A DNA stretch of 64,000 nucleotides from Elusimicrobiaceae bacterium. Its GTDB lineage: Bacteria > Elusimicrobiota > Elusimicrobia > Elusimicrobiales > Elusimicrobiaceae. Position numbers and translations under genes: made by a program. The DNA is taken from assembly GCA_017525025.1 (NCBI GenBank), contig JAFXUJ010000001.1, positions 124,001 through 188,000 of the forward strand, read 5' to 3'. This document shows, one piece after another, positions 60,855-64,000 of the stretch. Each line of letters opens with the position of its first letter. The stretch's first letter is position 1. The notes beneath the pieces were generated by a model, which saw nothing but the letters and a program-made list of their open reading frames with translations, was not told the DNA's origin and did no database searches.

Positions 60855-60883
60855 AGTATAGGTGTAAAGAGGGCAAAATTCAA
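60855..60883 (-). promoter_or_regulatory. Promoter of the zinc-protease gene
   Basis: TTGAAT (60883-60878), 17 bp, TATACT (60860-60855) on the minus strand. Six nt separate it from ATG 60848, with no Shine-Dalgarno site: leaderless. The best-formed promoter of that type in the window. Confidence 0.7.
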
Positions 60884-60896
60884 TACGGGGCGCACG

Positions 60897-63800
60897 TTAT
60901 CGGAAATGCCAGGCATTTCCCCAGGTGTTTTCAATAAATTCCAATAAAGTCTTGTGCAACAGAATAGTTTTATTGAGACGAATGCGGTGTAATTTATTGG
61001 GATTCTCTTTGGATGGAATTTCTAAGAATACCGTTGTTTCGCCGCGGGTTACGTCCAAATAGCTTTTTAATTTTTGGAGTTGTTCTTTGGTATAGTCCGC
61101 CGGTAAACGGATGGTAAATTCTTTGGCAATATTCCCCATTAAATCAATAATACTGCTTACTTCTTGCAGGTTGAGCTCAATGCGGGCACTATCTTCGTCC
61201 GTGCGGACGTCGCCCAAGAAGTTTAAAATGGCATTAGGGGTCAAGAGTGCACCGATATTTTCATAGGTTCGCGGAAATACGTTCACGGGCAGGGCGCCGG
61301 TACAATCTTCAATGATGAGCTGGGCCCAATCTTTTTTAGTTTTCTTATTTTGGCGTCGTTTAAACAAGGTGATAATACCCAACACGTTCAAACGTCCGCT
61401 GGCACGTCCTTCCAAAATATCAATAATGGGGGTGGCGTGTAATTGGGGCAGATTGGCCTGATATTTTTCCAACGGGTGCCCGCTGAAAAAGAGCCCCAAC
61501 ACTTCTTTTTCATATCCAAGCAGTTCATCGCGGGTTAAGGGAGGGGCTTGCACCGGTTTATTTTCCTTAATGCTCAGCAAAGAGGAAAAATCATCCCCAA
61601 ATAAACTGCCGGTATTATTTTTGCGTTCCTTTGCTACTAAATGGGCGGCGTCCAAGATTTGTTCTAAGTTGGCCAATACATACGCGCGCGTTTGCCGCGG
61701 ACTTTTATCTTTATATAGCGAATCGCACGCTCCGGCTTTGGCCAGACTTTCCAATGTTTTTTTGTTGATAACTTCCGATAAACTCGCCCGGTTGCACAAA
61801 TCTTCCAATGAAGTATAAAGGCCGTTTTTGCGTTCTTGCACAATGGCTGCGCAGATTTCTTCGCCGGCGTTTTTCACGGCGTTCAGCGCGTAGCGGATAC
61901 ATTCCTTGCCGTCTTTTTCTTCTACGGAGAAATCCGGTTCGGAAGCGTTTACATCCGGCGGCAAAATTTCAAAGCCCAGTTTGCGGGCTTCGGCCAAATA
62001 GGTAACGATTTTATTTTCTTTATCATCCGCCCCGATGGCATTATGGCCGATTTCGTTGGTTAGGGCGGCACACATAAATTCAATGGGATAATTGGCCTTT
62101 AAATAGGCGGTTTGATAGGATACCAATGCGTAAGCGTACGAGTGCGACTTATTGAACCCGTATCCGGCAAAAGCTTTCATTTGTTCGTAGATATGGTCGG
62201 CTGTTTTTTCGGAAATTTTATGGGTTTTGCAGCCCTCTATAAATTTATGCCCGAATTTTTCCATCACGTCCAATTTCTTTTTCCCCATGGCTTTGCGCAA
62301 GGAATCGGCTTCTCCGGGAGTAAACCCGCCCAAACGTTTGGAAATTTCCATGATTTGCTCTTGGTAAAGCATGCAACCGTAGGTATCCTTGAGAGGTTCT
62401 TCCAATAAGGGTGTTTCGTAGTGGATTTTTTCCTGACCGTTTTTCCGCCGCACATAAGTATCCATCATGCCCGATTCCATAGGGCCGGGGCGATACAAGG
62501 CGACCAAGGCAGACAAATCACTGAACTTGACCGGTTGTAATTTTTTAATTAAATCGCGCATGCCGCCGCTTTCCAGTTGGAAGATCCCCAATGTTTGGCA
62601 ATCGCAAAGCATGTCATAGGTTTTTTTGTCATCCAACGGAATTTTGTTGATGTCAAAATCAGGATTATGGCGGGCGCGTACCATCTTTTCGGCATTATCT
62701 ATGACCGTTAAGGTGCGTAAGCCCAAAAAGTCCATTTTAAGTAACCCTAAATTGGAGCAAGGCTCCCCTTCAAACTGGGTGGTAATTACATCTTTGGCCC
62801 CACGGGCAAGCGGCACATATTCGGATACGGCTTCTTTAGTAATCAATACTCCGGCGGCGTGGATACCGGTATGACGTTTTAATCCTTCTATTTTGCGTGC
62901 CATTTCAAAAAGTTTTTTACTTTGTGGGTTGTTGGTTACTTCGTTGCGCAGTTCATTGATTTCCAATGCTTTTTCCAAGGTCATTTTAGGATCATTGGGG
63001 ATCATTTTGGCAATACGGTTGGCTTCCGCCACCGGAATTTCCATAACCCGGGCCACGTCTTTTAAAGCCAGTTTGGCTTTCATGGTTCCAAAAGTAATAA
63101 TTTGGGAAACCTTATCTTTACCGTATTTTTGGCGTACGTAATCAATGACGCGTTCCCGTCCGGCGTCGGACATATCGATATCCAAATCGGGCATGCTGAT
63201 ACGGTCCGGATTTAAAAACCGTTCAAAGAGTAGTTTGTTTTGGATGGGATCAATACGGGTAATATCCAAGCTGTATGCAACCAAAGACCCTGCCCCGGAA
63301 CCGCGCCCGGGGCCTATCGGAATATCGTGCGCGCGTGCCCAATTGATAAAATCTTGCACGATAAGGAAATAGCAGTCAAAGCCCATGGTAATAATTACAT
63401 TAAATTCAAATTCCAATTGTTTCCAGTAATTATCCGGCACGTTGCCGTTCATTTTTTTGGTTAAACCTTTACGGCAGAGATCTTTAAAATATTCCTGTGA
63501 ATTGGGGTACGGCGCCGGAATATCAAAATTAGGCAAGATAAAACCGTGTTTAGGAAATTCCAAATTGCATTTTTCGGCAATAACGAGGGTGTTTTTGCAA
63601 GCTTCCGGGGTGTGGGAAAAAAGCGCACACATTTCTTCGGGTGATTTGAAATACAACTCATGGGACATTTGCATACGGTGCGGATCATTGAGAGTTTTGC
63701 CCGTGGCAATGCAAACGTGTACATCGTGGGCCTGCCAATCTTCTTTCTTTTCGTAGTGGCAATCGTTCGTGGCCACAAGGGGAATACCGGTGCGTTTGGC

Positions 63801-64000
63801 GACGTCTTTCAACAAAGGCAAGGCTTCCAATTCTTCGCGGATACCATGGTCCATCAGCTCAATATAATAATTGCCCTTGCCAAAGATACTTTCATATTCT
63901 TGGGCGAGCGCACAAGCTTTTTCAAAACCGCCTTCTTCGCGGACGTATTGGGAGAGAAATCCTTTCAAACAACCCGACAAACAAAGTAGGCCCCCGCTAT
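60897..64000 (-). CDS. dnaE: DNA polymerase III alpha subunit (5' end outside window)
   Basis: At least 1,033 residues; the frame stays open to the window edge (GGLLCLSGCLKGFL), so the true start and most of the PHP domain lie outside. Seen here: the end of the PHP domain (VATNDCHYEKKEDW), the polymerase core with the catalytic aspartates in PDLDIDMSDAGRERVIDYV, AGSLVAYSLDITRIDPI, the helix-hairpin-helix part (YGFNKSHSYAYALVSYQTAY), and a C-terminal OB fold (LNVLGIITLFKRRQNKKTKK). It is the replicative polymerase of the DnaE type. Confidence 0.96.
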   Translation of the reverse strand, partial: SGGLLCLSGCLKGFLSQYVREEGGFEKACALAQEYESIFGKGNYYIELMDHGIREELEALPLLKDVAKRTGIPLVATNDCHYEKKEDWQAHDVHVCIATGKTLNDPHRMQMSHELYFKSPEEMCALFSHTPEACKNTLVIAEKCNLEFPKHGFILPNFDIPAPYPNSQEYFKDLCRKGLTKKMNGNVPDNYWKQLEFEFNVIITMGFDCYFLIVQDFINWARAHDIPIGPGRGSGAGSLVAYSLDITRIDPIQNKLLFERFLNPDRISMPDLDIDMSDAGRERVIDYVRQKYGKDKVSQIITFGTMKAKLALKDVARVMEIPVAEANRIAKMIPNDPKMTLEKALEINELRNEVTNNPQSKKLFEMARKIEGLKRHTGIHAAGVLITKEAVSEYVPLARGAKDVITTQFEGEPCSNLGLLKMDFLGLRTLTVIDNAEKMVRARHNPDFDINKIPLDDKKTYDMLCDCQTLGIFQLESGGMRDLIKKLQPVKFSDLSALVALYRPGPMESGMMDTYVRRKNGQEKIHYETPLLEEPLKDTYGCMLYQEQIMEISKRLGGFTPGEADSLRKAMGKKKLDVMEKFGHKFIEGCKTHKISEKTADHIYEQMKAFAGYGFNKSHSYAYALVSYQTAYLKANYPIEFMCAALTNEIGHNAIGADDKENKIVTYLAEARKLGFEILPPDVNASEPDFSVEEKDGKECIRYALNAVKNAGEEICAAIVQERKNGLYTSLEDLCNRASLSEVINKKTLESLAKAGACDSLYKDKSPRQTRAYVLANLEQILDAAHLVAKERKNNTGSLFGDDFSSLLSIKENKPVQAPPLTRDELLGYEKEVLGLFFSGHPLEKYQANLPQLHATPIIDILEGRASGRLNVLGIITLFKRRQNKKTKKDWAQLIIEDCTGALPVNVFPRTYENIGALLTPNAILNFLGDVRTDEDSARIELNLQEVSSIIDLMGNIAKEFTIRLPADYTKEQLQKLKSYLDVTRGETTVFLEIPSKENPNKLHRIRLNKTILLHKTLLEFIENTWGNAWHFR

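Noticed and set aside
1-64000. CRISPR arrays, insertion sequences, prophage genes, rRNA operons, or a replication origin.
   Set aside because: No regularly spaced direct repeats, transposase or phage motifs, rRNA sequence or DnaA-box cluster was seen on reading through both strands.

Overview
The window reads as an ordinary stretch of bacterial chromosome at roughly 45% G+C, densely packed with genes. It is from a Gram-negative (diderm) bacterium: there is an apolipoprotein N-acyltransferase, several lipoproteins, outer-membrane beta-barrels, an AsmA-like protein and a Wza/Wzc capsule-export pair. The gene repertoire (PTS with HPr kinase, oxygen-independent style radical SAM enzyme, QueH) fits a fermentative, probably host-associated anaerobe. 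My best guess for the phylum is Elusimicrobiota, from overall protein character only; a 16S or marker-gene search would be needed to confirm it. I see no insertion sequence, prophage or CRISPR array.

Layout. 1-6.6 kb: a forward operon of overlapping genes, secA (3' end), a small Cys-rich exported protein, lnt, prfB, hemW, a CofE-like ligase and mscL. 6.7-7.7 kb: a trypsin-like exported protease. 7.7-10 kb (minus): rplU, rpmA, a 52-codon basic ORF and obgE. 10.2-11.8 kb: dnaJ, broken by a one-base frameshift, and a small membrane protein. 11.8-17.5 kb (minus): mnmA, a GAF/HD-GYP phosphodiesterase, and a glycolate-oxidase-like pair in which GlcD and GlcE are fused. 17.6-21.9 kb: a PPP-type phosphoesterase, queH, an AsmA-like protein, a glycerophosphodiesterase. 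22-23.2 kb (minus): lipoprotein and folD. 23.3 kb: a beta-barrel. 24.2-32.7 kb (minus): one long unit running raiA/hpf, hprK, rapZ, mannose-type PTS IIA-IIB-IIC-IID, ptsH, ptsI, lepA, i.e. a complete carbon-regulation and sugar-uptake module.

32.8-35.5 kb is the most unusual part. Two cassettes follow each other, each made of an identical 44-bp promoter, a ~255-nt RNA of different sequence but the same intricate, covarying secondary structure, a conserved terminator-like 3' hairpin, and one surface-polysaccharide gene (a GT2 glycosyltransferase, then a polysaccharide pyruvyl transferase). The second cassette is bounded by a 65-bp inverted repeat. I cannot match the RNA to a family I know; it looks like a new cis-regulatory attenuator RNA for surface glycan genes.

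35.5-49.4 kb: a two-repeat small protein, smc, a GT-C membrane glycosyltransferase, tRNA-Ala(GGC), a methyltransferase, nfo, a threonine-aldolase-like enzyme, a GT4, two tandem paralogous exported proteins of unknown function plus a third exported protein, galE and tRNA-Val(GAC) with a degenerate partial copy. 49.4-59 kb: an exopolysaccharide locus (LMW tyrosine phosphatase, O-antigen ligase/Wzy-like protein, Wza, Wzc, epimerase, initiating phosphoglycosyl transferase, exported TIM-barrel protein, FecR-like protein, outer-membrane barrel). The scattered GT2, PPT, GT4, GT-C and galE genes probably feed the same surface glycans. 59-64 kb (minus): nadE, an exported zinc protease and most of dnaE.

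A genome-scale feature also shows: at least eleven first genes have a -10 hexamer ending 5-7 nt before the start codon and no Shine-Dalgarno sequence, so their mRNAs are probably leaderless, while other genes have ordinary GGAGG-type sites.
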